DNA from: Tetragonia tetragonoides
Taxonomy: Eukaryota > Streptophyta > Magnoliopsida > Caryophyllales > Aizoaceae
Reading direction: 5' to 3'
Assembly (NCBI GenBank): GCA_038025085.1
Contig: CM076141.1
Location: forward strand, 12,774,001-12,838,000
DNA length: 64,000 bases
Numbering within the stretch: the first letter of the stretch is position 1; each line of letters starts with the position of its first letter. The notes beneath the pieces are model-generated. The model had not been told where the DNA came from, did no database searches, and was given only the letters and a program-made list of their open reading frames with translations. The position numbers and the translations under genes were made by a program. This document shows, piece after piece, positions 23,094 to 35,781 of this stretch.

Positions 23094-24524
23094 GGATACT
23101 TCTCAACTGAGGAGTCTTCTGTATAATACCTGTTGTGGTGCATTACTTAGGAATTTTGTTGTGTCAAGTTTCTCATAAGTCGCAGCACAGGCCAGGCTTC
23201 GTTGACGTCTATGACCTGGAGGCTTCAATCAAGCCATTCCCTTTTACAGATTGCAATGAACAGATTTTAATGAGTGAAAGCAGAGGGCTGGTTGATTCAG
23301 AACATAGATTCATTTGTCGATCTTTTGCCCATTGTACAAGTTTTGCCCTTCTGAAGAAGTTTACTCAGGGCCTGTGTTTTAGTATGCTTACTCTGGCAAT
23401 TCAAGTTTCTTACAGAAAAGCGCGAGTCCTGCATTCCATTATAGTTTAGTACACAGGAAGAAATCATGAATTCAATGGGTTTGAGTTGCTTGCTCAACTT
23501 TGTACTGGTTTAAAACAGCATTACATTACCCTAGAGGATTGTATCTGTTAAGTGTAAGATTGCATCATGTCTTGACGTCCTCGGAGGTGAGATTTCACCT
23601 ATGTAAAACCATATATCGATTAATATTAATCTGCTGGTTCCTAAAATGATTGTTTTACCTGCAAATTTTGCTTCTTTCGTCTTAAGAAACTATAAGAATG
23701 ATCGATTTGTCATACTTCATATAAGAGTTCCTCATAAAAGGAAAGAATTCGTTAGACCACTTGTAAGCTTTCTTGGGGATTTGGACAGCAAAACATAAGA
23801 CAGGTGGTCAAACTTAGCTTATCAACTGCATGGTGGACATGAGGAGCAAAAAAAACTGCATGGAGAACATGTATTGATGATTTGATGTGATCTGCTCTGA
23901 GTTTCTGTGTTGAAAACGACAGTTTTGTGTGATTGAATTGAAAACCACAAAGAAAGGGAAATACTTTATTCTAAGAATGTGTTCTTTTTCACTGAATTGA
24001 ACTTAATTTCACTAAATTGAACTGAAATGAATAGTAATCTGTGAGAGAAAAAGTAAATCATATTACTGAACTGAACAGTAATCTGTGAGAGAAAAAGTAA
24101 ATCATATCACTGAACTGAACAAAACTGAAAGAACACACTCTTAAGTGTGAAAGATGCAGGTACCAAAAATGTGTGTGGGCGTGATAAAAATGAAACAACT
24201 ACGCCACAGCTACAGATTTCAGAACGAAACACAAATTACCAGGCGAAGAAAATCCTGGTTTCATCTTATTATGAATGTAACAATCAAATTTCAACACTAA
24301 GAGACTTTCATGTTCCTCAAAAAGTGCAACTATTCAAGGTTTAATACCTGAAACCGAGACGCAGTCATGGATGGAGTCAAAACTAGGTATACACAAACAA
24401 TGGACGTACAAATCACATATAACTAACTGTTATACATATACATACATGATACACATAGGTCAAATACATCATTTGCAACCTATTGTTAACATGAACCTCA
24501 AAAGGCCAAGGCTGGGGCCTGTGC
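23094..24524. other. Convergent 3' regions of the GTP cyclohydrolase and P-loop genes
   Basis: Contains the 3' UTR of the plus-strand gene, then a MITE at 23972-24142, then the 3' region of the minus-strand gene. No other gene is supported. Confidence 0.6.
23972..24142. mobile_element. MITE with 16-bp inverted ends and AACTGAACT core
   Basis: The left end TAAGAATGTGTTCTTT matches the inverted right end TAAGAGTGTGTTCTTT at 15 of 16 positions. The body contains ACTGAATTGAACT-type repeats, and a segment of about 40 bp (CTGTGAGAGAAAAAGTAAATC) occurs twice. Related AACTGAACT text without both ends occurs at 7704-7800, 15525, 16915 and 61690. Confidence 0.65.
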
Positions 24525-27500
24525 TCAATCAGATTCAGAATCCAACCACAAGTGTCGAATCTTGTGCCATTTCACTGCTGATTTAGGATGCCGATTTTCT
24601 GGAGAAGGATATTGAGATTCAGCCTGTTTAGTAGGACGATGTACAGCATATTTCGAGCGTAGACTTGGAGCAGATGTAGACACTACAGATTCTGGAGGCA
24701 AAGTGGATGCCGATGTAGCTATGACAGATATTGTGGGCGAAGATGGTGAAGATGTGTCTATAACAGATTCTGAGGGCAAAGTTGGTGCAGATGTGTCATG
24801 CGGTTCCTGGTACTCGTGTTCTACCTCTTGAGAATGGTTCACTACAGAGTTTGATTTTGAGGGCAAAGTGGGTGCAGATGTGCCACGAGGTTCCTGGCTC
24901 TCGTGTCCTCGTTCCTCTTGAGAGTGGTTTACTACATAGTTCAATGGCGGATTTGATGAGAATACTGTACGAGGCTCATAAGGCTGCTTCACTTCAGATT
25001 TTGAGTGCCAATTTAAAGAAGATGTCAACAGCGGTTCATCATGCTTCTGAGATTGACGAAGTGGAAACGCAATACACGCTATTGCCACAAGTATTGCCAG
25101 GAACAATGTGAGGATAGAGGTTCTGAAAACCTGCACACAAGTGCAATATCAATCAATAGCTGCTCTTTACATGAAGATGATATACTAAGCTGGAGGTAGA
25201 AGTCCAAAGGCTTGTGTCATACTCAAAAGGATGGAAGAGAACAAAAACTGAATTTCCCATACAAGGCCATTGTAACCTGAACCACTCCCTCTCCCTTAAA
25301 AAAAAAATAACGAATGTTCCATTTTCACAAGTCCCAACAGAAGTACACATACAATGATGAACAGCCATCTGACCCTGGGTATTGCATGCCTATTATTGTA
25401 CAGATAGAACGCTGCTGAAGAATGCATCCTACACATGCCAATGAAATGGGGAAAACAGAGGCAAATTTGACATGATCAACCCTTCTGTACTCATCTCACA
25501 ACCAAAATGCATGATGTCAAGCTAAACTGAACACTCCAATTCTCCTACAAGTGCAACTATGTGAGAGGGACAACTAATACACCAAAAGAAATAAGTAGAA
25601 TGGGGTCCTGACTTCCATGGTCTTTGAGTGCACCAAATCTTTTGTTTTAAAATTTTCCATCTTGTTCAGAGTATCATTCATCAGTCATGTTTCTAAATTG
25701 AACCTATACATGGCTTCAATCATTATTTACATCTTCCATTATCTGGGTTGTTCATCTATGGTTTGTAGGCATGCCACATTATCTACTTCCTCTTCCCTCA
25801 ACATCATGCAGTTTCAAAAAAAGGAAAATCTTACATTTCTAACATAGTAGTTTACGAGCAGAAGTAAATAAATGATAGTCTGTTCTTAAGTTGTTTCATA
25901 GTTCAATCTTGCCACTAGCTTTGTACAGGATCAAGTTACTCTTAAGCTTAAGAGATATGGCTTGAATGATCAAATTTTGTATATGCAGCAAATTAGGGCT
26001 ACATCTACCACACCAATGAGAACTAGAAATGAAATAATTAATATATTATACTAAGATGGATATTCAGTAACATCAGAAGTGGTCAGATGATATTACAATA
26101 TACAACCAAAAACATACGAGTCACAAGTCCAGCCAAGATTTTCAATTCAGCAAAGTAATTTTTAGGAAGCTATTCAAATGTATTGAAAAATTCAGAACCC
26201 ATCACATCATATAGGGCTTGAGTATCTCTGTCATGGAAAAATAGATCCAGCAATAGAATCACCAAACTATTAACACTTTTGAATACCCAGAATTCGTGTC
26301 ATTTTTTGTTTGTTTGGGTTGGGTTAACTGATGGAAGAATAGCTCTTGGAAAGCGGCTCTTCTCCGCTGGGCATAATATCAGCTCTTCACAAGAGCTTCC
26401 TTTGCCTTTGATTGACAGAAGAATTCAGTGATCATCCTTCAACCCTTACTTTGTTGGAGGAAGCTTCTCTTTCAAAAACTGAACAGGAAGTTTCTTTTAG
26501 GAAAGTTCGAATCAAATACCTTTGCCCAGCGAGAAACGTCCAAAGTAGCAGAGATATCCAGCTTAGATATATTTATAATCAATCGTATAGAGACTCAACT
26601 ATCATGTGATACAGGTACCTCAGCTAGTCAGGCACCCCCCCCCCCACCCCCAAAAAAAAAAGGAAAAAGGAAAAAAAAACCAAAATGAAAACATGCTGGC
26701 ACACATGCAGAAGAGCAAACCTTGTGGTTAACGCCATCCTCGGAGAAAGTACTCCTGTCCATCCACTCTCTAGACTCTTTACAAGGGAGATTTTTGTCAG
26801 CATGCTCTAAAGAATATCGTATCATGTCAAGTATAGTCAACTCAGTTGATGGATCAGAGTTATCTGTAAGAGGAATATTGCTCGTCAGTTACTGTAGTAG
26901 AGACATAAGAGATCAACATAGAAGTAGTTACTCCATTCACTTTCAGAACCTGGGATATCAAAAATCTGCTTTCCTGGTGGCACACCTAACTTCTCTCCGA
27001 GGTAGACACGGACACGCGCCCGGTCCCCTAGAGAAAGCAAATCACCATGTGTGACTACAACAACAGGCTTATCATCTGCCAGTGGGAACTGAATCAGTGC
27101 TGGTTAAATATATATTATACCGACATAAATCAATATACTAACCCATAGCAAAGGAAGACAAATGCAAAATGGACAGAGGAGAAAGGGATTTGATTTTTAA
27201 GGGTCAAGTACATGAATTCATATGGAAAAGTTCACTCTAGCAATATGGCGAAAACCAATTAATTGAGCTATAGTGCTATACCCCAATAATACAGGTGATG
27301 GAACTAGGATAAGCAACACAAAACCCAATGGGAACCCCCATTAACACACAAATAAACAGCTAATAATCTACATTATATCTATCAAAAGGTCAGATATGCA
27401 TCAAGCAAAAAGCAGTTATACTGTTAAGTGTTAACTTTTTCTGTTGTTGTATCCCTTTCCTCTTCTTCTGGCATCATGTTCTGTTTCCCACCCTCAGCAG

Positions 27501-29503
27501 TTGGCATCACGTAATCTATATGTGCAAGTTTACCAAATATCCGCCTTACTCCTTTACTCAAGATAGTCTACAAGCACACAAAGGATGTTCTGACTTCTGA
27601 GGCCTGAGGCATGGGGAGAGAAGGAGGGGGTGGGGGGAGGCACAGCAGGAGAACAAAGTAACTTTAAAGAGATTTAATACCTTTAAATGACAAATACGGG
27701 CAGCTGAAAGTCTTTGTCACCATTTCCATATACCTTTTGTCTTCTTCCTTGTCACTATTCATAGCTCTCAGAACTGAAAAGCCATTAACAACAAATATTA
27801 CAAAGTTGACCTTTCTGATCTCACTGGAAGGAGAACCACTCTGTCGAGCTTTGCAATTCAGTGTCATCTTCAGACTTGAATTATCTGAATCCCTACATCA
27901 AATCACCAAACCAGGTAAAATTTTGGCAGTTTAAATGATTGAGAAGTAGTGCCGAAAAGTCTAATTCATACCTAATTACTAGTTCTCCATGACGAACCCC
28001 TTTCATCATCCAACGCTGAAGCATTTCATCATTATCCACAAAAACTTCGGACAAGCTACGAGTGTCAAACAAGCAGAATGAAGTAGAACTTCGGGGAATC
28101 ATATATTCCTGGGTGAAGCAGGTCCCCTCTCCAGGTGACAAGTTATCTATCACCAAGAAAACACTTTTAGAGCTTTGCATTGAAGAATAATCAGAAAGCT
28201 CATTGTTTTATCAAACGTCTAATAGACCAGACTTGTCGAGAGAACATCATAAAAGAGTGGAAAGCGGGAAAATACATGTAACTTGGGCTCTTTCTGATGC
28301 AAACTTGTCATCTTCAAACACTCTTGATATTCTGTTAATCAAACTGCTTTTGCCAGATCCCTTCGGACCAATTAGTAAGAGTGTGGTCGTTTTTGGTATG
28401 ACATAATTGCTTCGCTTCTTACCACCCACATTACTAATCCATGAACCGGGGATGTAGCTGCAAGTGTATGGTCAAAATTGGTTACAGCAACTGTGCAGGT
28501 CATCCCAAAACATTTCTGACTTTGCAGTCTGTGCTTTCATGGTGAAGTTTCATTACTACTCTTTTCTTTTCTACTCTATAACAATGTTATTTCTTAATGT
28601 TTAGACCATTTGAGAATCTATTGTCAATGGTTACAATTGTCCAATATGATATAACTGCTTGGAAAAATGCTTGCAGGAAGGTACAGCTAGCATAGTGAAA
28701 GTTCCAATCTTAGATCATCTTGAAACAAACAGAAAAAAGGGTTCCAATCATAGTTATATAAGTCTAGAATACCATTGATCTCTTTAATACAAGCCCTAAG
28801 TAACAACAGCACTCAGATGTCATACAAAGGACAGAAAGAAATCAAACCTCTCAACCCCCACAAACAAAAGGGTTGACCCACTTAACATAAGCTGGGTACA
28901 ACAGCTTTGAGGAAATTTCCAACATGATGTTATATAAGAGGCAGAGACAGAAAACAAACCTCAAGATTTTGCTTTTAGCTTGATAAAGGCTTTCTCTTCG
29001 AACCCACAAATCATCATAGTTCTTCATAATTTCATTGTAAGCACTCTTTCTCCTCATCAAATTACCATCAAATTCCACAGGGTTTACAGAAACCCAATCA
29101 TCAAATCCTCTGGATACAAACCCATCTGACCCACTAATCGATTCATTTTCATCCCTGAACCAACAATTAAATTATTCTAACCATAAAATTCAATGCAACA
29201 AGAGCTCAAAAACAAGAAAACAAAAAACCCATATTAAAAACACAATTAAAATACCTATAATATGAAGGAGAATTAGATTGGAAAACTGGGTACTCATTTT
29301 CAAGGGACGATTCATCTTCTGTTGAAGTAAAAACATACAAATAGAAATATCCATTAGAGAAAGATTACAACTTTGAATTTAGATCAAATAAAAAACATAG
29401 AAATTGATATACCTATCAGAGAAAATTTACAACTTTGAATTGAGATTGACAAAAGGAGAAAGAGAGTACCTGAAGCATAATAGCTACGGGTGTCTCCACC
29501 CAT
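24525..29503 (-). CDS. Tail-anchored P-loop NTPase (plant-specific, GTPase-like)
   Basis: Nine exons join in frame: 29503-29470, 29318-29255, 29154-28960, 28457-28276, 28146-27972, 27892-27681, 27075-26950, 26863-26721, 25130-24525 (1,737 nt, 578 residues). The N-terminal 90 residues are acidic and Ser-rich. A Walker A loop GPKGSGKSS is at residues 128-136, followed by SLINRISRVFEDD. LFDTRS may be the switch/Walker B strand and VVVVTHGDLL the base-recognition strand, with THGD in place of TKxD. One hydrophobic helix (about 382-399, SILTLFLAILVAIACIAF) follows, so the NTPase domain should face the cytosol. The remaining 180 residues are Pro/Ser/Thr-rich with imperfect repeats. I recognise it as an uncharacterised plant P-loop family; substrate and membrane are unknown. 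Exons 4, 5 and 7 depend on acceptor or donor choices that keep frame and family-like sequence. Confidence 0.8.
24640..24950 (-). repeat. Internal repeats in the C-terminal tail of the P-loop protein
   Basis: Two copies of VVNHSQE...QEP..TSAPTLPS lie next to each other (about 24780-24945), then shorter TSAP/PPES variants down to about 24650. At DNA level the copies share GGCAAAGT(T/G)GGTGCAGATGTG. Confidence 0.75.
26636..26685. repeat. Homopolymer C and A tract inside an intron
   Basis: A poly-C stretch runs into poly-A and AAGGAAAAAGG between exons 8 and 9 of the P-loop gene. Confidence 0.8.
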
Positions 29504-30090
29504 TATTATCACCTTATTTTGCTTGCAGACCTTAGAGCTCTCTATATCTCTCTCTCTTATGCTACATACAGGAGCATAACTGTTCAAAGAAATGTTTATA
29601 ATTGAATTGATTATTATAATTATTATGAATGAATATTAAAAGAGAGTGGATTTGAAGGTTTAGGAGTGAGAAAAGGTAAGCGCGGTGAATGCAGACCCAG
29701 ATCACAGATGAGTATTTGAGTATCATATGATTCATATCCTGCAACACCAACATGGTGGTTGTGTTGGTTGTTTGTTTTGACTTCGTTTTTATTAGGTGTA
29801 GTAATGTAAGTGATTTGCGTGGCACGTGGTGATGCTTAGTAGTAATAACAAATATGCTCCCCGTTTTAACTCTCCATCACTAGCGGAGCTGAAAATCCGG
29901 ATACCCAATATCGGAACAAAAATTGGTTTGAAATCGGTGGTTCCGAAGCTGCAACTGTTACAAACAATTCCAATTTTCTGGTCCCTAAAAATAAGAACCG
30001 GTACCAATCAATTTCAACAGTTATCAACTTTTGGGAACCGAAACCGATTGAGTACCCTGAGTACACAAATATCGATTAAAGGTCAAATGT
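29504..30090. other. Upstream region of the P-loop gene with a degenerate repeat
   Basis: 29504-29860 is the likely promoter and 5' leader of the minus-strand gene. 29860-30075 is rich in degenerate ACCGGT/GGTTCCGAA/CCGAAACCGATT text, which looks like a repeat fragment. No reading frame here is convincing. Confidence 0.45.
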
Positions 30091-30260
30091 CCCATGTCTC
30101 AGCGCCCAGCGAGCGACATGTCTTATGTCCTAGTGCCTAGAGCCCAGCGAGCGCCATGTGTCATGTTCCAGCGCCCAACAAGTGCCATGTCCCATGTCCC
30201 AACGCCCAACGAGCACCACGTCCCATGTCCCAGCGCCCAATGAGCACCATGTCCCAAGTC
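30091..30260 (-). repeat. 31-bp minisatellite, about five units, at the edge of the tandem array
   Basis: Units follow the form CCCATGTCCCAGCGCCCAA, then CGAGCACCATGT. One unit is longer (about 38 bp). It ends at GTGAAATCAGAGTTCGGGG, where the 312-bp array begins, exactly as (inverted) at 19380. Confidence 0.85.
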
Positions 30261-30261
30261 C

Positions 30262-31075
30262 ATTAGTGAAATCAGAGTTCGGGGACCCGTATGACCGCCC
30301 CGAGGTACCAGGGGTCCTTTAGGGCGACGATAGACCCCTGGAAAAGTTTGGACAAAAACGATACCCAGGCCCCCGAAAATCAAAGGCTATAATCAACGTT
30401 TTTTGGGCTTTCGGGAGGCCCCGAAACGAAAGTGGATATTTTTGCACTACATTGCAAGGGAAACCCCTAGGGAGCATGCGAGGCCCTCGAGGCCCGTTAA
30501 CATATCCCTAATAGGCTTGTAATGGCGCTTTTACGGAACACCGATGTAAGGACCCGAGTATCGAAAGCATGGGTGGTACTGAAGTTCAAGAATCCTGATT
30601 ACCCTCCCTGGGAACCAGAGGGTTCTCTAAGGTCATGATAGAAACCCCTCGTAGAAGTTTGGGAAAAACTGACACTAGGGTCCCGGGAAGCCGAATATGT
30701 AAACTATCCACGTTTTTTGGCCTTCCGAGAGGCCTCGGAACGAAGGTGGATATTTTTGCAGTACATCGCAAGGGACACCCCTAGGGAACATGGGAGACCC
30801 TAGATGCCCGTTAACAGATCCCTAATAGACCTGAAAGGGCGTTTTTACGGAACACCAATGTAAGGGTCCGAACATCAAAATCATGGGTGATACCGAAGTT
30901 CGGATATCCTGATTACCCTTGAGGGGCACCAAGGGTCCTCTAAGTTCATGATAGACCCCCGGGAAAAGTTGGGGCAAGAATGACACTTAGGCCCCGGGAA
31001 GCCAAAAACGTAGGCTATCAACGTTTTTTGGGCTCCCAGGAGGCCTCGGATCAAAGGTGGATTATTGACACAATC
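30262..31075 (-). repeat. GC-rich tandem array, first part, cut by the Athila element
   Basis: About 2.6 units of the array repeat. CGCAAGGGA(C/A)ACCCCTAG landmarks are at about 30453 and 30767. It stops at GGTGGATTAT, where the Athila LTR starts. Confidence 0.9.
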
Positions 31076-32409
31076 GCAAGTGCACGGTGTATGTCGAAGT
31101 AATAATCAAGTTCGTACCACGGAGACTCGTTGATAAAGTACTAAATATCCCTAAATTATCGACTATCTAGACCGATTAATTGAATTGATTGGATTGACTA
31201 ACCTAATTAAACTAATTAATTAAAACTTAATAAGGGTATGAAACAATAATAAAGGTAATTCTAGGATAGGAATCACCACTAATCCTGTTCATTGATCATT
31301 GATTAACCCCAAACAACCCCCAAGCTTATTAACAAACCACTTGACAATTAGCAAAGGTATCACACAAACACCTTCTTTCGAAGGGGAGTAATTTTTACCC
31401 AAACACAAACCTAAAGACCTATTTCTAGGATCCTAATTAGGCATGGGTTATATTAAACTAAGCTAATTAAATGGTCACAAGAGAAGTAATCCACTTTCGT
31501 GGTATTAACTCTCTTGCATCAATAATCAAACAACCACTATCATCAAACACATTTCCATGCTTAACAATAGGTACAAATAAGATAAAATGTGGATCAAGCA
31601 ATTTATCAAACACTTGGTGAGCACATGCTTAACATTGATAGAAATTTGGAATTAAACTTGGGAAATGGGCAAACCAACAATCAAGAGCATGGATTAGGGC
31701 TACCTAATCCTAGAACTAATTAAACTACTCACTAATCATGAGATTAAGCAAAATAAACATCATAATAACAAAACCCATTAACATTCAAGAACAAAGCTTC
31801 AAACTTGCAATATTGATTGAAGAGAGAGAGGAGAGAGAAAACTTACAACCAAAATGTTAAGGATTAAAGAGTTGATTAACACTAATTACCAAAGTTTATC
31901 ACTTTCTAAGAATACTAAGCTCACTATTTGAGAGAACTATCAAGAACCCTAAGTAAAATACGGCTAAAATGAGATGATCCCGAAAAAATGAGAAAAGAAG
32001 CTATTTATAGGCGGAGAAGCTCGGGACCAAAAAGCCCCAGAAAAACGCCCCTCTTAGGAAAAACGGGGTCCCCATTTTTCTGGAGGGGGCCGTTTTTCTG
32101 GAAATTTGGCCGCGGGCCAAAACAGGATGGGGGGGCCGTTTTTCTGGAGAAAACGCCCCTCCAGTCCGTTTTCTTCAACTTGCTTGTGTCTTCGCTTGAT
32201 TCGATCTCCTTGCGGCTTCTACTTTCGGGTCCTCGCTCCGGGGTCCTCGGGTACACCTTTAAAATGCTCAAAAAACCACAAAGACCAAGGAAACGTAATC
32301 TAGAAATAAAAAATAAAACTAATCTATCAAAAACGCAAACTAAAGTGACCAAAGCTAACTAAAACTAAGGAAAAAGTACCCTAAAATATGCACGATTACA
32401 TGTGCATCA
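31076..32409 (-). repeat. 3' LTR of the Athila element
   Basis: 1,334 bp. It closely matches 45389-46728, with scattered substitutions and small gaps, for example four extra bases near 31150. Open frames inside it are not genes. Confidence 0.92.
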
Positions 32410-34268
32410 AACTCCCCCATGCTAGACTCTTGCTTGTCCTCAAGCAAGCACCAACCATTAAGACGCAACAGATTCAAGAGTCAAACACTAGAGGGTTGAG
32501 AGATCGCCATTAAACCGTGATACCAAGGGTGAGCACTAGACAAACATATCAAGAGCATGAAAGACCATTAAGGGACACAAGAATACCAAAAGATCACATA
32601 AGCTCCAAGATTCGACGATAGTTCAAGTAGTCACGAAGCATGAAAACACTCAATCAACTTGATAATCTCACTGAAAACATGAAGCAAATTAGTTCGAAAG
32701 ACCCTCACTTTAGGGAGTGTGGATCACTCAAACTCATATGTGTTTGGGGGAAACATTCATTTGTCACTCAAAACTCAAACATCGGTAGTGACTTGCCATA
32801 AGCTTGCCTATTCTCTAGGATCTCTACCGCTAGATGACACTCCAAATGCAATGATCAAAAGGACTTCTAGGGTTGTAATGTAGGCTCGGGGTAGGGTAGG
32901 GTATGGATTTGGGTATGTGGACTTAGAGCCAAAAAGCATACTGGAGAGAGCAACACCCCTACGGACCTCTCCGGAAAGGTCGAGGGGTGCAAAAATAACA
33001 CCACTAAACAAAAACATTAACTCCACTACTCAAAGACTACTCCTTCCAATAATGTAACATTTAAGCTCAACATCATCCGAGAACACTTATTCGACCCTTT
33101 TTTTTCACCATTTTTCTTTTTTTTTTCAAAATTATTTTATTTTATTTTATTATGTTTTTTTTTTTTCAAGATCAACAATTGAACCAATTTTCAAACTACC
33201 AATTCATGAAACTAATGATCAACCAAGTTACTCACTTTCCACTATCATACCTCCTCTTGCCTATTCATAACTTCATAGCAATTACCAAACTCCACTAGTC
33301 AAGGCTCGGGAAGGGGGAAACATTTAGGAATTGGCTTGTAACGTGGTGATCAAAATGAAGGGCTAAAGGCTCAAAAGGGGTATCAAAGGGGAAAAACATG
33401 TAAGGCGGGAGGCCATTTAGATCAATGTAGTTCAAAATCATGCTCAAATGAATGCCTTCATCCTATCAATGCAAAAATGAGCATCGAGTGCAATTTCAAT
33501 CAAGAGTCAAGGCAAGTTCTAGAAGACTACCAACCGATGTGAATCAAAACACTCATGAAAGACAAGGAACCGAGAAATATGTGTCGGTTTTCATGGCTCG
33601 AGACCTCACCGGATTCATTTGTCAATCATACCAATTGCTTCACGAAATAAGTGAGATTACCAAGTGATTGAGGAATGTTTTCATACAAAGGGCCAAGAGA
33701 ACAAAAGTCAAACAAGAAGTCATGTCAAACTCTTAGGATTGTGCCTCGAAAGGCCTCAAGCTCTTTCAACCAAAGTTAAATGCCGACCAATGGCATCACG
33801 AGTTATGGACCACCTCTTCTCTAATTTTTTTTTTTTTTCAATGCAAACTAGATGAATGCATCTAGATGAATGCAAACTAGAACATGGTCAATGCATTCTA
33901 CATGATGATATATACATGATATGCAACTAAACGAATTAGAATAATACCTAGCATGCTCCTATATGCAAGAATTCGATAGAGTAACTACCTTACTCAAAAC
34001 ACATCAACACCAAACTCGCACCCACCACTATAACATACCAACAACCACAAGTCCACAACCAACCAACACATCCAACATATAAGATCCACCAACCAACACA
34101 CAATCACCACACATCATCAACGCCACAGCCAACAACCACATACATCCAACATAAAAGATCCACCAACCAACAAAAACATCATAAGACACCCCCCATGCTA
34201 AGACATGCGTTGTCCCCAATGTAAGAAAACGATAAAAGGGTAGGGAGGGGAGGGGGAACTTACAATGC
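32410..34268 (-). other. Athila 3' untranslated spacer and polypurine tract
   Basis: The tract AGCATGGGGGAGTT (minus strand, 32410-32425) precedes the 3' LTR. The rest is non-coding, with T-rich runs near 33105-33170 and 33825. A segment with ACATCCAACATA and AGATCCACCAACCAACA text occurs twice at about 34068-34170. No gene is supported. Confidence 0.75.
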
Positions 34269-35781
34269 TCATTGAGGCGGTGGGTGTTGGTTGAAATGCC
34301 AAGTACTCCATTGTTGGAGTATGTCGCTCATGGTCCCCATGGTGGAATTCACAAGGTGAAGAGAAGTATCCATATTTGTTAGTTGATTTTGCATTTGATC
34401 AATCCTTGTTGTCATGTTGTCCATCGACGATTGCATGCATCGATGATGACCCTCCAATGAGGTGATCCGGTGGTTCAAATGCTCATACCCATGATAGGGG
34501 CGGGAGTCGTTACCATGCTCATGATGTGAGTGGTAATCACTAGCATTGTAGGTTTGGGGCACATAAGTATGCCACCCACTTTCTTGGTGTGGAGGGGCTA
34601 AGTAATCCCAATCGCCTACCAGATTGCTCGGTTGCCCCCACTCTTTCGGGGAATTGTCACCTTCATTTTCATTATTCTCCCCTTCTCCATCACCATTATC
34701 CTCCTCTTCTCCATTATCACCTCCCTCATGCTCATCTCCCGCCAAAGCCGCTCGGTAATCACGGTTGTTCTCTAACAAGGAGTCATATTTCCAATTCTCC
34801 TTCTTCGATGGGTCGGTGAGATCATTGGGAACGGTGAAAGCGGTGATTGGTGTTTCATTGACCCACACCAAACATTTCCATTGTTTCCCAACCCTAACCA
34901 AGAGCTTTGCTTGAGTGGCGAATAAGAGTTCAAGTCTCGTTGTGCCGGGAATTGGATTTCCCGTCAATCGATCACCAAGACCCATTCCTTTTATGAGCGA
35001 GGTTACAAAACCACCCATGATAGTGGGTTTATTGGTTTTGATTGCCCCGGTCTTTGCCATTTGGAGGGCAAGATATGCCCCGGCATCCACTCTCTTGCCG
35101 TTGATCAATGCCCAAAGAAAAAAAAGTTCCGACGCCTTCACATTGTGTTGGCTATCGTGCCTTCCTAGAATTGTATTAGCCAAGACCTTCCACATATATC
35201 GAATTGTCGGATTGTGAATTTGGGTACCGTGCGACTTACTTGCACCGCATTCACCATGACCAATCTTACCCCAAAATGCAACTTGGTCAAAATCCTCCTC
35301 ACTCGGCTTATACAAGCCTCCCATCGGCAACCCAAGGTATTTATAAAATTGAGACAAAGAAAACTCATAAGATTGGTTAAAGAGGCGGAATGAAACCATC
35401 CCCTTTGCCTTTCCTTTATGGCTCTCAATTCTAGTCCCAAATGAACTTAACACCTCAAAGTGAAGGTTCAAGGTATGTGGGATCCTTCTTTCTCCAAAAT
35501 GTCCCCCAACTTTGTTTTCGAACCCATTTATCAATATGACCATCAATACCCAAAATTTCCATCACATTTTCACAAGCATAACGGGTAGGGACAACACCTC
35601 TAGCAACTAAAGTGCAAAATTTAGCACGATGGTGCTCATTATACATGACAATGTGAGGGTAATGAGGGTGGGGAGGGAGGTCGATACCTTGGGGCGCCCC
35701 ATTAATGAGAATTCTCGGTGGCGGAGGTGCATTTGACGAAGAAGCTTCACCACTAGCTCTTGCCCTTTTCCTTGGTGCCAT
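34269..35781 (-). pseudogene. Athila post-integrase ORF (env-like / plant transposon protein), frameshifted
   Basis: It starts at ATG 35781 with MAPRKRARASGEASSSNAPP and ends at 34269. Near 35460 the reading frame must shift: upstream of that point one frame is open to LEPSL then stop, and downstream the next frame carries FEVLSSFGTRIESHKGK, FSLSQFYKYLGLP and LRVMW-like helices such as IRYMWKVLANTILG. The C-terminal part is acidic (EEDNGDGEGENNENEGD), then His-rich, and ends in a region predicted to coil (MDNMTTRIDQMQNQLTNMD). It matches my memory of the ORF found after integrase in Athila elements. It has no obvious signal peptide or membrane anchor, so 'envelope' is only a positional name. 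Confidence 0.75.

Noticed and set aside
23135..23449. A 104-codon frame after the GTP cyclohydrolase stop
   Set aside because: It lies in the likely 3' UTR and shows no protein-like features.
31988..32362. Overlapping frames on both strands, repeated at 46309-46681
   Set aside because: They are inside the Athila LTRs and come from the GC-rich palindromic segment.
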